Assembly (NCBI GenBank): GCA_036504235.1
Contig: DASXVN010000014.1
Location: 1 to 34,348 of the forward strand
Length of the DNA stretch: 34,348 bases
Direction of reading: 5' to 3'
From: Zipacnadum sp036504235
Lineage (GTDB): Bacteria; Armatimonadota; Zipacnadia; Zipacnadales; Zipacnadaceae
Positions 13,548-21,705 of this stretch are shown here, one piece after another; within the stretch, counting starts at the first letter, position 1, and each line of letters opens with the position of its first letter. The translations under genes were made by a program, and so were the position numbers. Below the pieces are notes generated by a model. The model made no database searches, was not told the DNA's origin, and worked only from the letters and a program-made list of their open reading frames with translations.

Positions 13548-14409
13548 CCCCGTGGCCGACAACCGCGCCCACCCCTGCGCGCTGCAGAATAACGCCTACC
13601 TCCCGCACCTGGCGACCCTGACCCTGGTGCGCGAGGAGGGGCCTAACCTGATGACTTTCGAGGCCGAATTCCAGGACCCGGAGACCGCGCGGAGCTTCAC
13701 CTACATGCCGGGCCAGTTCCTGGAGATCGGCGTGCTGGGGGCGGGCGAGGCCCCCTTTGGGCTGGCCTCGGTGGCCGGACCGGGGCGGCCGATTCGCTTC
13801 TCGGTGCAGAAGATGGGCCTGGTCACCACCGCCCTGCACGGCCTGTCGGAGGGCGCGACCATCGCCGTCCGCGGCCCCTTCGGCAACGGCTTCCCGGTGC
13901 TGGAGCACAAGGGGAAGAACCTCGTCATCGTGGGCGGCGGCATCGGCCTGCCCCCGCTGCGCTCGGTGATTGACTACCTGCGCGAGCACCGCGCGGACTA
14001 CGCCGACATCACGATCATCTACGGCGCGCGCAGCCCGCAACTGCTCTGCTACAAGGACTGCCTGACCGAGTGGGACGCCTGTTGCGACCTGGACCTGAAG
14101 CTGACCGTGGACAAGGCCGACGAGACCTGGCAGGGCAACGAGGGCTTCGTCCCGGCGTACCTGGAGCAGCTCAACCCCTCCCCGGAGAACGCGGTGGCCT
14201 ACACGGTCGGCCCGCCGATCATGATCAAGTTCGTCCTGCAGAGCTTCGACAAAATCGGCTGGCCCCGCGCCCAAGTCTTCGCCAGCCTGGAGGCCAAAAT
14301 GAAATGCGGCTTCGGCAAATGCGGCCGCTGCAACGTAGGCCCCAAGCTAGTCTGCATGGATGGCCCGGTGTTTAGTGCGGAGGAGCTGCAGGGGTTGCCG
14401 TGGATCTAG
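13540..14409 (+). CDS. flxA: FAD/NAD(P)-binding, 2Fe-2S oxidoreductase (FlxA / AsrB-like)
   Basis: A 289-residue ferredoxin-NADP-reductase-fold protein and the likely electron entry point from NAD(P)H. The FAD domain spans ~15-125 (flavin-site region FTYMPGQFLEIGV...PFGLASV and GPFGNGF). The NAD domain begins VIVGGGIGLPPLRSVIDYL near 128. The C-terminus binds a [2Fe-2S] cluster through C256, C261, C264 and C272 (MKCGFGKCGRCNVGPKLVC). This plan matches dihydroorotate dehydrogenase electron-transfer subunits, AsrB and FlxA; the AsrA-like partner and hdr genes make FlxA the best choice. It overlaps the upstream gene by 8 nt and is the last gene of the cluster. No terminator is seen in the 65 bp after it. 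Confidence 0.88.
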   Translation: MSSPVADNRAHPCALQNNAYLPHLATLTLVREEGPNLMTFEAEFQDPETARSFTYMPGQFLEIGVLGAGEAPFGLASVAGPGRPIRFSVQKMGLVTTALHGLSEGATIAVRGPFGNGFPVLEHKGKNLVIVGGGIGLPPLRSVIDYLREHRADYADITIIYGARSPQLLCYKDCLTEWDACCDLDLKLTVDKADETWQGNEGFVPAYLEQLNPSPENAVAYTVGPPIMIKFVLQSFDKIGWPRAQVFASLEAKMKCGFGKCGRCNVGPKLVCMDGPVFSAEELQGLPWI

Positions 14410-14474
14410 GGTAGTCAGTAGCGAAACGACCTAGTTAGCATCGCTCGCGACGCATGCAAAGGCAACGCTGACTC

Positions 14475-15065
14475 ATGGGAACAACCCGCAACGCCATCCT
14501 ATCCCAGGTGTTGATCTCGACAGCGGCCACACTGATAGCAAGCGGAGCTATTTCGCTGGTCACGTGGATTCGGCAAGGCCTGCCGTGGCTGTGGTTGAGC
14601 ACCGTTAGGGAATGGCCCCTTGGCGCGGTGGCAGTGTTCGCGCTGACCTGGACCGTGGCCGCACGAGTAGCTGCCCGCCAGCGGATGATTCTGGCACTGA
14701 ACGCTCGCGCACAGATAAGAAGAAACGCGCTATTCGGGTGGAAGAACCTTAGGGAGCTGGAGCACGCGGGAGTGTTGTGGATCATGCGTGTTCCTAAGGG
14801 TGCTCTCGACATGGACCTGCCGCCGCCGTACGGCCGCAGCGCGTCACGACTACTCGACGAGGTCGAGGCGTCATTCCCCCCCAGATGCCCGAAATGCCGA
14901 ACAGAGCTTGAGGAAAGGGCATTGTTCATGGGAGGCTTCACATGGCGCTGTGTCGCCTGCGACTTTCGGAAGCGAAACAAAGAGAGCTATTGGTCCGAGC
15001 ACGAGCGCGCGGCCAAGATAGGCAGGCGCATTGTCGAGTCGGACCTGGAACGTCGGGGACGGTGA
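14475..15065 (+). CDS. Membrane protein with C-terminal zinc ribbon
   Basis: A 196-residue hypothetical protein. Two hydrophobic segments (VLISTAATLIASGAISLVTWI, ~12-32, and WPLGAVAVFALTWTVAARVAA, ~47-67) suggest two membrane helices. They are followed by a cytoplasmic region and a zinc ribbon (CPKCRTEL ... WRCVACDF, ~138-165). By eye the GC is lower than that of the redox genes. The ribosome site is weak (AAAGG about 12 nt before ATG 14475). It starts 66 bp after flxA with no clear promoter of its own. The family was not recognised; it may be a recently acquired or orphan gene. Confidence 0.65.
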   Translation: MGTTRNAILSQVLISTAATLIASGAISLVTWIRQGLPWLWLSTVREWPLGAVAVFALTWTVAARVAARQRMILALNARAQIRRNALFGWKNLRELEHAGVLWIMRVPKGALDMDLPPPYGRSASRLLDEVEASFPPRCPKCRTELEERALFMGGFTWRCVACDFRKRNKESYWSEHERAAKIGRRIVESDLERRGR

Positions 15066-15201
15066 GGATAGCTACGGGGAATTCCGGGGACACCGTACTT
15101 AATTCTGCCTGTTTTCCTCGTCACCAGTTCCCCTTGAGGCCCCCGGTGGCAGCCCCGGCCCAGCGAGCGGGCGGCAATTGCTCGCGGACGAGCAAAAGCC
15201 G

Positions 15202-15409
15202 CCCCTACGGGGAAACGGCCCCCCTCTCGTCCTCCCCGGTGTGCCGGCGAGGGCCCCGGTTAGCGGTACGCGAGGGCGGAGGTCGGAACCTCCGCCCCTA
15301 CGGGAGAACGGCCCCCCCCTCTCGGCCTCCCCGGTGTGCCGGCGGGGGAGGCCCCGGTTAGCGGTACGCGAGGGCGGAGGTCGGAACCTCCGCCCCTACG
15401 GGGAAACGG
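15202..15409. repeat. Tandem ~95-bp repeat with internal palindrome, about 2.2 copies
   Basis: Units start at CCCCTACGG near 15202, 15295 and 15393. Each of the two complete units includes CCTCCCCGGTGTGCCGGC, GGTTAGCGGTACGCG and a palindrome GGCGGAGGT-CGGA-ACCTCCGCC split by its 4-nt loop (15276-15297 and 15374-15395). The units differ by small indels, about 93 and 98 bp. Confidence 0.8.
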
Positions 15410-15413
15410 CTGA

Positions 15414-15428
15414 CGGGCGAGACGCCCG
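15414..15428. repeat. GGCG-AGA-CGCC palindromic repeat
   Basis: CGGGCG-AGA-CGCCCG followed by GCCTACC, a further member of the dispersed family, directly abutting the tandem units. Confidence 0.75.
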
Positions 15429-15651
15429 GCCTACCGGGACTCGAACCCTCTCCTGCCGCCCCTCGTCCTCGCTCGTAGCGATGCGGTGGGGGGACTTGCC
15501 CGTGCGGTTGCGTCATCTGGTGAGGGCGGCGCTGGGGGCTGCCGGCGCTGCCCCGAGACGGGCGGGACGCCTGTGCTACCACATCTAGTCCGGGGCGGAC
15601 GCCAGGGACGAGCAAGCAGAGGGTAGCCGGGCCGCGAGGGGAGGGCGAGTC

Positions 15652-18192
15652 GTGCTCAGGGGGCTTTCGGCGGAAGAGGCGGTGGCGCGACTGCTGCGCG
15701 AGGGCGCTAATGACTTGCCCTCGGCCAAGCCGCGCAGCCTGCTGCAGGTCGTGCTCGACGTGCTGCGGGAGCCGATGCTGCTGCTCCTGCTGGCCGGCGG
15801 CGCGATCTACATGCTCCTGGGCGATCTGCAGGAAGCCCTGTCGCTGCTCGCGTTCGTCTTCGTAATCATCGGCATCGAGCTGTACCAGGAGCGGAAGACC
15901 GACAACGCCCTGCAGGCGCTCAAGAATCTCTCCAGCCCCCGGGCGCGAGTCGTGCGCGACGGGGAGGCGCGCTACGTTCCGGGGCGCGAGGTGGTGCGCG
16001 GCGATATCGTGCTGGTGGCGGAGGGCGACCGCATCCCGGCGGACGGGGCGGTGCGCGCGGCCACCAATCTCTCGGTAGATGAGTCGCTGCTCACCGGGGA
16101 GTCGGTGCCGGTGCGCAAGCGGGTCGGGGACGGCACTCGGGAAATCCCCCGGCCGGGCGGAGACGACGAGCCCTTCGTCTTCTCCGGCACCCTGGTCGTG
16201 CAGGGGCAGGCCACGCTGGAGATTCTGCGGATTGGTCTGCAGACCGAGATCGGCAAGATCGGCAAGTCGTTGCAGCAACTGGCGCCGGAGCAGACCGGTC
16301 TGCAGCAACAGACGAACCGGCTGGTGCGAGCCCTGGCCATTGCCGGCCTGGGCACCAGCACGATCGTCCTGCTCGTCTATGGCCTGGTGCGGGGGGATTG
16401 GCTGCGGGGCCTGCTGGCCGGAATCGCGCTGGCGATGGCCCTGCTGCCGGAAGAGATTCCGGTGGTGCTAACGATCTTCCTGGCCCTCGGCGCCTGGCGC
16501 ATCTCGCGCCGGCACGTGCTGGCCCGGCGGATGCACGCGGTGGAGATTCTGGGGTCGGCTACCGTACTGTGCGTGGACAAGACCGGGACCCTCACGCTCA
16601 ACTCCATGTCGGTCGGCGAACTGCGCACGGATCGCCTCACGTACCCGGTCACCCCCGAACCGGTCGCGCCGCTGCCGGAGGAGCTGCATGCGCTGGTGGA
16701 ATTCAGCATCCTCGCCAGCCAGCGCAACCCCTTCGACCCCATGGAAAAGGCGCTCCACCAGTTCGGGCGCGAGTACCTCGCGAGAACGGAGCACCTCCAC
16801 CAGGACTGGACCATCCTGCATCAGTACCCCTTGTCTCCCGAGCTGCTGGCGATCTCGCAAGCCTGGCGCTCGACGACCAGCGACGCGTATGTGATCGCGG
16901 CCAAAGGCGCGCCGGAGGCCATCGCCGACCTGTGCCACTTTTCCGAGGCGAAGCGCCACGCCCTGGCGGGCAGTATCAACGAGATGGCCGAGCAGGGGCT
17001 GCGGGTGCTGGGGGTAGCGTGCGCGGACGCGCCGGCCGAGGGCGCGCTGCCGAAGGTTCAGCACGACTTCGATTTCCGCTTCCTGGGACTGGTCGGCCTG
17101 ATCGACCCGGTGCGGCCGGCGGTGCCCGCCGCCCTGGCCGAATGCGCCGCCGCGGGCATCCGGGTCGTGATGATCACCGGCGATTATCCCGCTACGGCGC
17201 GCAACATTGCTCGGCAGATTGGGCTGGCCTCACCGGAGACGGTCATGACCGGCGAGGAGATGATGCGCCTGGATGACGCCGCCCTGGGCGAGCGGGTGGG
17301 CCAGGTGAACGTCTTTGCCCGCATGGTGCCGGAGCAGAAGCTGCGGCTGGTCCAGGCGCTGCAGGCCGGCGGCGAGGTCGTAGCGATGACCGGCGATGGC
17401 GTTAATGACGCGCCGGCGCTGCAGGCTGCCGATATCGGCATAGCCATGGGCGGCCGCGGCACCGACGTGGCGCGCGAGGCCGCGGGGTTAGTGCTGCTGG
17501 AAGACGACTTTTCCTCCATCGTGGACGCCGTGCGGCTAGGCCGCCGCATCTACGACAATTTGCGCAAGGCGATGGCCTACATCTTCGCCATCCACATACC
17601 GATCGCGGGGCTGTCGCTGATCCCGGTGGTGCTGGGGTGGCCCCTGTTGCTGCTCCCGATCTACATCGTGCTGATGGAGTTGATCATCGACCCGGCCTGC
17701 TCGACGGTTTTTGAGGCCGAGCCGGAAGAGAGCAATGTGATGCGCCGCCCCCCGCGCTCCTCGCGCGAGTCCATCTTTGACCGCCGCACGCTGGTGATGA
17801 GTCTCGTGCAAGGCGCGTGCATCCTCGTGTTCAGCCTGGGCGTGTTCCTGCTGGCGCAACTGTGGGGCCGGGGGGACGCGGTGGCCCGGACCATGGCCTT
17901 CGTCACGCTGACGGTCGCCAACCTGACGCTCATCGTGACCAACGTGTCCTGGACGCGCAGCCTGGCGGCGACCTTGCGTTCGCCGAATCGCGCGATGTGG
18001 TGGGTGCTCGGGGGAGCGACCGTGCTCCTGGGCGGCTTGCTGAATATCCCCGAACTGGCCAGGCTCTTCCAGTTTGCCCGCCTCAGCTTCGCCCAGGTCG
18101 GCGCCTGCCTGGCCGCGGGCCTGGCCAGCGTTGTGTGGTTTGAGATCGTAAAAGGGGCGAGGCTGCGGCGGCAGACGCCGGCCCCGCCCTAG
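15652..18192 (+). CDS. P-type cation-transporting ATPase (P2-like)
   Basis: An 846-residue integral membrane cation pump. The actuator loop has TGES (148-151). The phosphorylation site is DKTGTLT with D309. The hinge has TGDGVNDAPALQAADIGIAM, and MITGDYP is the DPPR/TGD region. Membrane helices are predicted at ~40-57, 64-78, ~225-245 and ~255-278, with a C-terminal set after ~640. The N-terminus (LSAEEAVARLLREGANDL) is the cation-ATPase N-domain. The TM4 motif is PEEIP rather than PEGLP of Ca2+-ATPases, and TM6 reads MELIIDPACSTVFE rather than NLVTDGLPA. The ion is therefore uncertain; this subgroup is common in bacteria. Start GTG 15652 has GGGGAGGG a few nt upstream. No metal regulator adjoins it. 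Confidence 0.92.
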   Translation: MLRGLSAEEAVARLLREGANDLPSAKPRSLLQVVLDVLREPMLLLLLAGGAIYMLLGDLQEALSLLAFVFVIIGIELYQERKTDNALQALKNLSSPRARVVRDGEARYVPGREVVRGDIVLVAEGDRIPADGAVRAATNLSVDESLLTGESVPVRKRVGDGTREIPRPGGDDEPFVFSGTLVVQGQATLEILRIGLQTEIGKIGKSLQQLAPEQTGLQQQTNRLVRALAIAGLGTSTIVLLVYGLVRGDWLRGLLAGIALAMALLPEEIPVVLTIFLALGAWRISRRHVLARRMHAVEILGSATVLCVDKTGTLTLNSMSVGELRTDRLTYPVTPEPVAPLPEELHALVEFSILASQRNPFDPMEKALHQFGREYLARTEHLHQDWTILHQYPLSPELLAISQAWRSTTSDAYVIAAKGAPEAIADLCHFSEAKRHALAGSINEMAEQGLRVLGVACADAPAEGALPKVQHDFDFRFLGLVGLIDPVRPAVPAALAECAAAGIRVVMITGDYPATARNIARQIGLASPETVMTGEEMMRLDDAALGERVGQVNVFARMVPEQKLRLVQALQAGGEVVAMTGDGVNDAPALQAADIGIAMGGRGTDVAREAAGLVLLEDDFSSIVDAVRLGRRIYDNLRKAMAYIFAIHIPIAGLSLIPVVLGWPLLLLPIYIVLMELIIDPACSTVFEAEPEESNVMRRPPRSSRESIFDRRTLVMSLVQGACILVFSLGVFLLAQLWGRGDAVARTMAFVTLTVANLTLIVTNVSWTRSLAATLRSPNRAMWWVLGGATVLLGGLLNIPELARLFQFARLSFAQVGACLAAGLASVVWFEIVKGARLRRQTPAPP

Positions 18193-18215
18193 TCAAGGGC
18201 GAGAAGGGACTGCAC

Positions 18216-19333
18216 ATGAGACGACGGTGGCTGGTGATAGCGGCGCTGCTACTCGGGGCGGTCGCCGGAGGAGCGGCGCCGCCCCCCGAGGTCGCGCCCG
18301 GGATGACCTACGCCTTGGAGCGAGACGGGGCGGGGCCCTGGGCGGTCTTCGTGCTGAAGGTGGAGCGGTCCCGGCCCGAGTACCGGCTGGTGGGAACGCT
18401 GGCGCAGGATACGGTCGTGGGCCTGGAGACGGTGCCGGAGCAGGCCCGGCGCGTGCCGGAGACGGTGGGGCATCCGGTGGCGGCAATCAACGGTGACTGG
18501 TTTGAGTTGCCGGCCGGGCCCTATCAGGGGGACCTGCGGGATCTGCTGATCCGCAACGGAGAGCTAGTCAGCGACGCGGGACCCGGCGACTGTTTCTGGC
18601 TCGACCAACACGGGCAGCCGCAACTGGGGCCGGTGATCACCGAGCTGGCGGTGACTTGGCGGGACGGGACCCGGACGACGCTGGGGCTGAACCGGGCGCG
18701 CCGGGACGACGAGGCGTGCTGTACACGCCGGTCCTGGGCGCCTCGACGCGGACGAGGGGCGGGCGGGAGCTGGTGCTGGAGCGAGACGGCGAGGGGCCGT
18801 GGCTGCCGCTGCGCATGGGGCGGAGACGGTCGGCCCGGGTACGAGAGGTGCGGGAGGGCGGCGACACGCCGCTGGCACCGGAGACGATGGTGCTGTCGCT
18901 GGGTCCGGCGCTGGTCGCCAAGTTGCCGCCGCTGGCCCCGGGCGCGACGGTGGCGCTCACGGTGGCCTCGGAGCCGGACCTGACGGGGGTGGAACTGGCC
19001 CTGGGGGGCGGGCAAACGCTGCTGCGGGAGGGGAAGGCGCCGGACTTCGGCGCCGGCGACCTGCCGCGACACCCGCGGGCGGCGCTGGGGTGGAATGCCG
19101 CTTACTGGTTCCTGATCGTGGTTGACGGACGCCGGGCCGGGTGGTCGGTGGGGATGACGATCCCAGAGTTGGCGGCTCTCGCGCAGCGGCTAGGCTGCAC
19201 CGAGGCGCTGAACCTCGATGGTGGCGGCTCGGCGACGCTGTGGCTGAACGACCAAGTGATGAATCAGCCCTCGGACGGCGAGCCCCGCCCCGTGGGCAAC
19301 GCGCTGGTGGTGGTGAGAAGACCGGCGCGGTGA
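18216..19333 (+). pseudogene. Phosphodiester glycosidase-like (NAGPA/DUF2233) gene with one-base frameshift
   Basis: Two overlapping frames join to give a protein of about 372 residues. The first frame (from ATG 18216) has a signal peptide (MRRRWLVIAALLLGAVAGGAAP) and the domain start GMTYALERDG...VAAINGDWFELP. After DDEA at 18714-18716 the sense continues in the frame one base back as VLYTPVLGASTRTRGGRE. It ends with the NAGPA signature GWNAAYWFLIVVDGRRAG...EALNLDGGGSATLWL and stops at 19331-19333. Restoring one G (GCG-GTG instead of GCGTG) repairs it. Family members cleave sugar phosphodiesters or exopolysaccharide. It could be a decayed gene, but the intact downstream motifs make a sequencing or assembly error just as likely. 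GAAGGGAC precedes the ATG. Confidence 0.85.
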
Positions 19334-19350
19334 GCTACCTCGAGGCTGAC

Positions 19351-19363
19351 GGGCGAGACGCCC
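19351..19363. repeat. GGCG-AGA-CGCC palindromic repeat
   Basis: GGGCG-AGA-CGCCC preceded by TGAC, as at 15411-15427. It lies 18 bp after the phosphodiester glycosidase stop and just before the rib operon promoter. Confidence 0.7.
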
Positions 19364-19385
19364 ATTGCACCTAGGCCTTCTCTCC

Positions 19386-19414
19386 TTGCGCCTCTCCTCC
19401 CCCTCCGTTATAAT
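19386..19414 (+). promoter_or_regulatory. Near-consensus promoter for the riboflavin operon, apparently leaderless
   Basis: TTGCGC (19386-19391), a 17-bp spacer and a perfect TATAAT (19409-19414). The first ATG is at 19423, only 8 nt beyond the -10 box. With the usual 6-8 nt from -10 to start site, transcription would begin at or within about 2 nt of the ATG. No Shine-Dalgarno is available, so a leaderless transcript is expected. Confidence 0.7.
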
Positions 19415-19422
19415 TGCGGTTA

Positions 19423-19902
19423 ATGGAAGCCTTGGGGGCCGGTGGGCTGCTGTTTGTGATTGTGGCCGGGCTGGTTATTCTCGCCGCGGCCCTGGGCCAG
19501 TGGCTGGCCTTCCGCCGGCGTGAATCATTACTCTCTCGACCGCAGTTGGTCTTGCGCCTGGTCACCGCCGCGCTGCTCCTGGCGGTGCTGGGGCTCAGTG
19601 TCTACGGCGTGGTCTCGCAGACCGCGCAGGCGGGGCAGGCGCTGGCGCCCGCCGAGCGGATCGCCGTGGTACGCGCTGCGGTAGTCTACTGGTCGGTCGT
19701 CATCGGCTTGCTGATGGCGGCGGTCGTCATGGCGCTGCTAGACCTGCGCTATCTGCGGGCCACCCGCCACCGGGTTCGCGCGACCATGTATGAGAACATG
19801 GCGCGCCTCCAGCAGGACCTGCGCGCCGCCCAAGCGCAGCGGCAAGCGCCGCCACCCTCTCAGGAGGAGGCCGGGGAGCCCTCGGCTCCCCCCCCGCCAT
19901 GA
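19423..19902 (+). CDS. Small membrane protein, first gene of the riboflavin operon
   Basis: A 159-residue protein, family not recognised. Three hydrophobic helices are visible: ~7-28 (GGLLFVIVAGLVILAAALGQWLA), ~43-65 (LRLVTAALLLAVLGLSVYGVV) and ~86-107 (AVVYWSVVIGLLMAAVVMALL). They are followed by a short predicted helix (MYENMARLQQDLRAAQAQRQ) and a Pro-rich tail. ATG 19423 is chosen over the in-frame TTG at 19414, which would lie inside the -10 box. The stop overlaps ribD by ATGA, so it is co-translated with riboflavin genes. A flavin-precursor transport role is conceivable but nothing in the sequence shows it. Confidence 0.72.
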   Translation: MEALGAGGLLFVIVAGLVILAAALGQWLAFRRRESLLSRPQLVLRLVTAALLLAVLGLSVYGVVSQTAQAGQALAPAERIAVVRAAVVYWSVVIGLLMAAVVMALLDLRYLRATRHRVRATMYENMARLQQDLRAAQAQRQAPPPSQEEAGEPSAPPPP

Positions 19903-21011
19903 CCAGCATGGTCGTTCACGACACGGAATTCATGCAACAGGCTCTGGCCCTGGCCGCCCGCGGTCTGGGTCGCACCGCGCCCAATCCTCCCGTAGGAGCC
20001 GTGGTAGTCCGCGCGGGGGAGGTGGCAGGCCGCGGCTGGCATCACGCCGCCGGTCGGCCCCACGCCGAGGTGGAGGCCCTCCACGACGCCGGGGAGCGGG
20101 CCCGCGGCGGCACGATTTACGTAACCCTGGAGCCCTGCTCGCACTATGGCCGCACGCCCCCCTGCACCGCGGCGCTGATCGCCGCCGGCGTCTCGCGGGT
20201 GGTGTACGCCGTGAAAGACTGCGACCCGCGCACCGCCGGACAGGCCGACGACATCCTGCGGCAGGTGGGCATCGAGGTCACCTGCGGCTTGCTGGAGACG
20301 GAAGGGCAGCGGCTGCTGGAGGCGTACTGCAAGCACAAGCGCACGGCGTTGCCCTTTGTCACCCTGAAGATGGCCCTGACCCTGGACGGCCACGCGGCGA
20401 CCCGCGAGTACGATTCCCACTGGATCACCGGCGAGCCCGCCCGCCGCCGCGTGCACCGGATGCGCGACCAGGCCGACGCGGTGCTGGTGGGCAGCGGCAC
20501 CATCCGCTCCGACGATCCGCTGCTGACCACGCGCTTGGTGGCCGCCGGCGAGGGGCGCCAGCCGCTGCGCGTAGTCGTCGCGGTGGAGGGCATCTCCCCC
20601 GAGGCGCAACTGCTGCGCCAGCCGGGCGCGACGCTGATCGCCGTCAGCGAGAAGGCGGACGCGCAGCGCCTGCGGCCCCTGGAGGACAAGGGCGCGCAGA
20701 TCGTGCGCCTCCCCGAGCGGGAGGGCCGCATTGACCTGCCGGCGCTGCTCGAGGAGCTGGGCCGGCGCGACCTCATGAGCGTGCTCGTCGAGGGCGGGCC
20801 GACGCTGGCCGGGAGCCTGCTGAGCCAGGGGTTGGTGGACAAATTGGTCTTTTTCTACGCGCCCAAGGTGCTGGGCGACGAGCGCGCTGTGCCCGGCGTC
20901 CGCGGCCGCGTGGCGCTGCGGATGAGCGACGCGCTGGAGTACGAACTGCGCGAGAGCGAGCAGATCGGCTCCGACCTGGTGGTGACTCTGTACCCATGTT
21001 CACCGGGATAG
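19899..21011 (+). CDS. ribD: Bifunctional riboflavin deaminase/reductase RibD
   Basis: A 370-residue enzyme for the second and third steps of riboflavin synthesis. The N-terminal zinc deaminase has HAEVEAL and the PCSHYGRTPPC zinc motif (~83-93). The C-terminal NADPH reductase (~148-368) has FVTLKMALTLDGHAA, SHWITG and VLVEGGPTLAGSLL. The stretch after the zinc motif reads VKDCDPRTAGQADDIL where most homologues have D-P-N-P-x-V-x-G, a modest deviation. ATG 19899 overlaps the upstream stop by 4 nt; ATG 19908 is an alternative. The 3' end overlaps ribE by 16 nt. It is cytoplasmic. Confidence 0.95.
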   Translation: MTSMVVHDTEFMQQALALAARGLGRTAPNPPVGAVVVRAGEVAGRGWHHAAGRPHAEVEALHDAGERARGGTIYVTLEPCSHYGRTPPCTAALIAAGVSRVVYAVKDCDPRTAGQADDILRQVGIEVTCGLLETEGQRLLEAYCKHKRTALPFVTLKMALTLDGHAATREYDSHWITGEPARRRVHRMRDQADAVLVGSGTIRSDDPLLTTRLVAAGEGRQPLRVVVAVEGISPEAQLLRQPGATLIAVSEKADAQRLRPLEDKGAQIVRLPEREGRIDLPALLEELGRRDLMSVLVEGGPTLAGSLLSQGLVDKLVFFYAPKVLGDERAVPGVRGRVALRMSDALEYELRESEQIGSDLVVTLYPCSPG

Positions 21012-21643
21012 TCACCGAGGTGGGACAGATCACCGGCTGGCGGCCCGGCGCGGGCGGGGCGGAGTTGGCCGTGCGCGCGGCCGCCGTGGCGCCGACCGCC
21101 CAGCTGGGCGACAGCGTTGCGATCAGCGGCATCTGCCTGACGGTGGAGCAGATCCGCGGCGAACAACTGACCTTTCATCTCGGTCAAGAAACGATGGGCC
21201 GCACGACCGCGCGACGCTGGCAGGTGGGCGCGGCGGTCAACCTGGAGCCGGCGCTGGCCGTCGGGGACCGGCTGGGCGGGCATTTTGTCTCGGGGCACGT
21301 GGACACCACCGGCACCGTGACCAGCCTGCGCCCCGCCGGCGATACCGTGTGGCTGGGCGTCAGCTTTCCCCCGGAGGGCGCGCCCTTCCTGGTGGAGAAG
21401 GGCAGCGTTACCGTGGACGGCATCAGCTTGACCGTGGCTAGGCTGGCGGCGCAGGAGCTGCAGGTGGCGGTGATCCCCTTCACCTGGGAGCACACCACCC
21501 TGGCCGGGCTGCACGTGGGTAGCGAGGTCAACCTGGAGTACGATCTGCTGGGCAAGTATCTGGTGCGCTTCCTGCAACTGCGAGAGAATCCGGCGGGCGG
21601 CGGGCTCACCGAGGGCTTCCTGGCCGAAAACGGATTCGCCTGA
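20996..21643 (+). CDS. ribE: Riboflavin synthase alpha subunit
   Basis: A 215-residue enzyme converting two 6,7-dimethyl-8-ribityllumazine molecules to riboflavin. It has two lumazine-binding barrels: the first starts MFTGIVTEVGQI and the second begins near residue 98 with GHFVSGHVDTTGTV. The closing segment VNLEYDLLGKYLVRFLQ is typical. The length is normal. Start ATG 20996 overlaps ribD by 16 nt, and the family N-terminus MFTGIV leaves no doubt about the start. It is called ribE here for the alpha (trimeric) synthase; some naming schemes use ribC or ribB. Confidence 0.95.
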   Translation: MFTGIVTEVGQITGWRPGAGGAELAVRAAAVAPTAQLGDSVAISGICLTVEQIRGEQLTFHLGQETMGRTTARRWQVGAAVNLEPALAVGDRLGGHFVSGHVDTTGTVTSLRPAGDTVWLGVSFPPEGAPFLVEKGSVTVDGISLTVARLAAQELQVAVIPFTWEHTTLAGLHVGSEVNLEYDLLGKYLVRFLQLRENPAGGGLTEGFLAENGFA

Positions 21644-21705
21644 GGCGGAGCGGAGCAGCAACTCAACCGACACAAGAGAGGCGGCAGGGCCCGGAGGCCC
21701 GGCCT

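Larger units (their letters stand above)
15066..15651. other. 586-bp gene-free repeat region
   Basis: No supported gene. The region contains a ~95-bp unit repeated about twice (15202-15409), a GGCG-AGA-CGCC palindrome (15414-15428) and a degenerate copy (15549-15575, CGAGACGGGCGGGACGCC). The P-type ATPase ribosome site lies at the end. Reading frames across it give Arg/Pro/Gly-rich translations with the tell-tale repeat peptide GRDARPT. Confidence 0.75.

Noticed and set aside
12177..13562. Minus-strand reading frame of over 450 codons across the two-gene cassette and the AsrA-like gene
   Set aside because: Gln/Ala/Val/His-rich translation with no domain. It covers three plus-strand genes joined by overlaps and is a codon-bias shadow.
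15202..15409. CRISPR-like array
   Set aside because: The units are about 95 bp, contiguous without unique spacers, only about two copies, and no cas genes are present.
15428..15446. Possible tRNA T-arm: the minus strand reads GGGTTCGAGTCCCGG
   Set aside because: Only three stem pairs form around the TTCGAGT loop, no acceptor stem partner lies at tRNA distance, and no anticodon or D arm is seen. It is a chance match inside repeat DNA.
19364..19422. FMN riboswitch expected before a ribD operon
   Set aside because: The gap from the repeat to the first ATG is under 60 bp and is taken up by the promoter. None of the conserved FMN riboswitch helices could be found here or at other rib gene starts.
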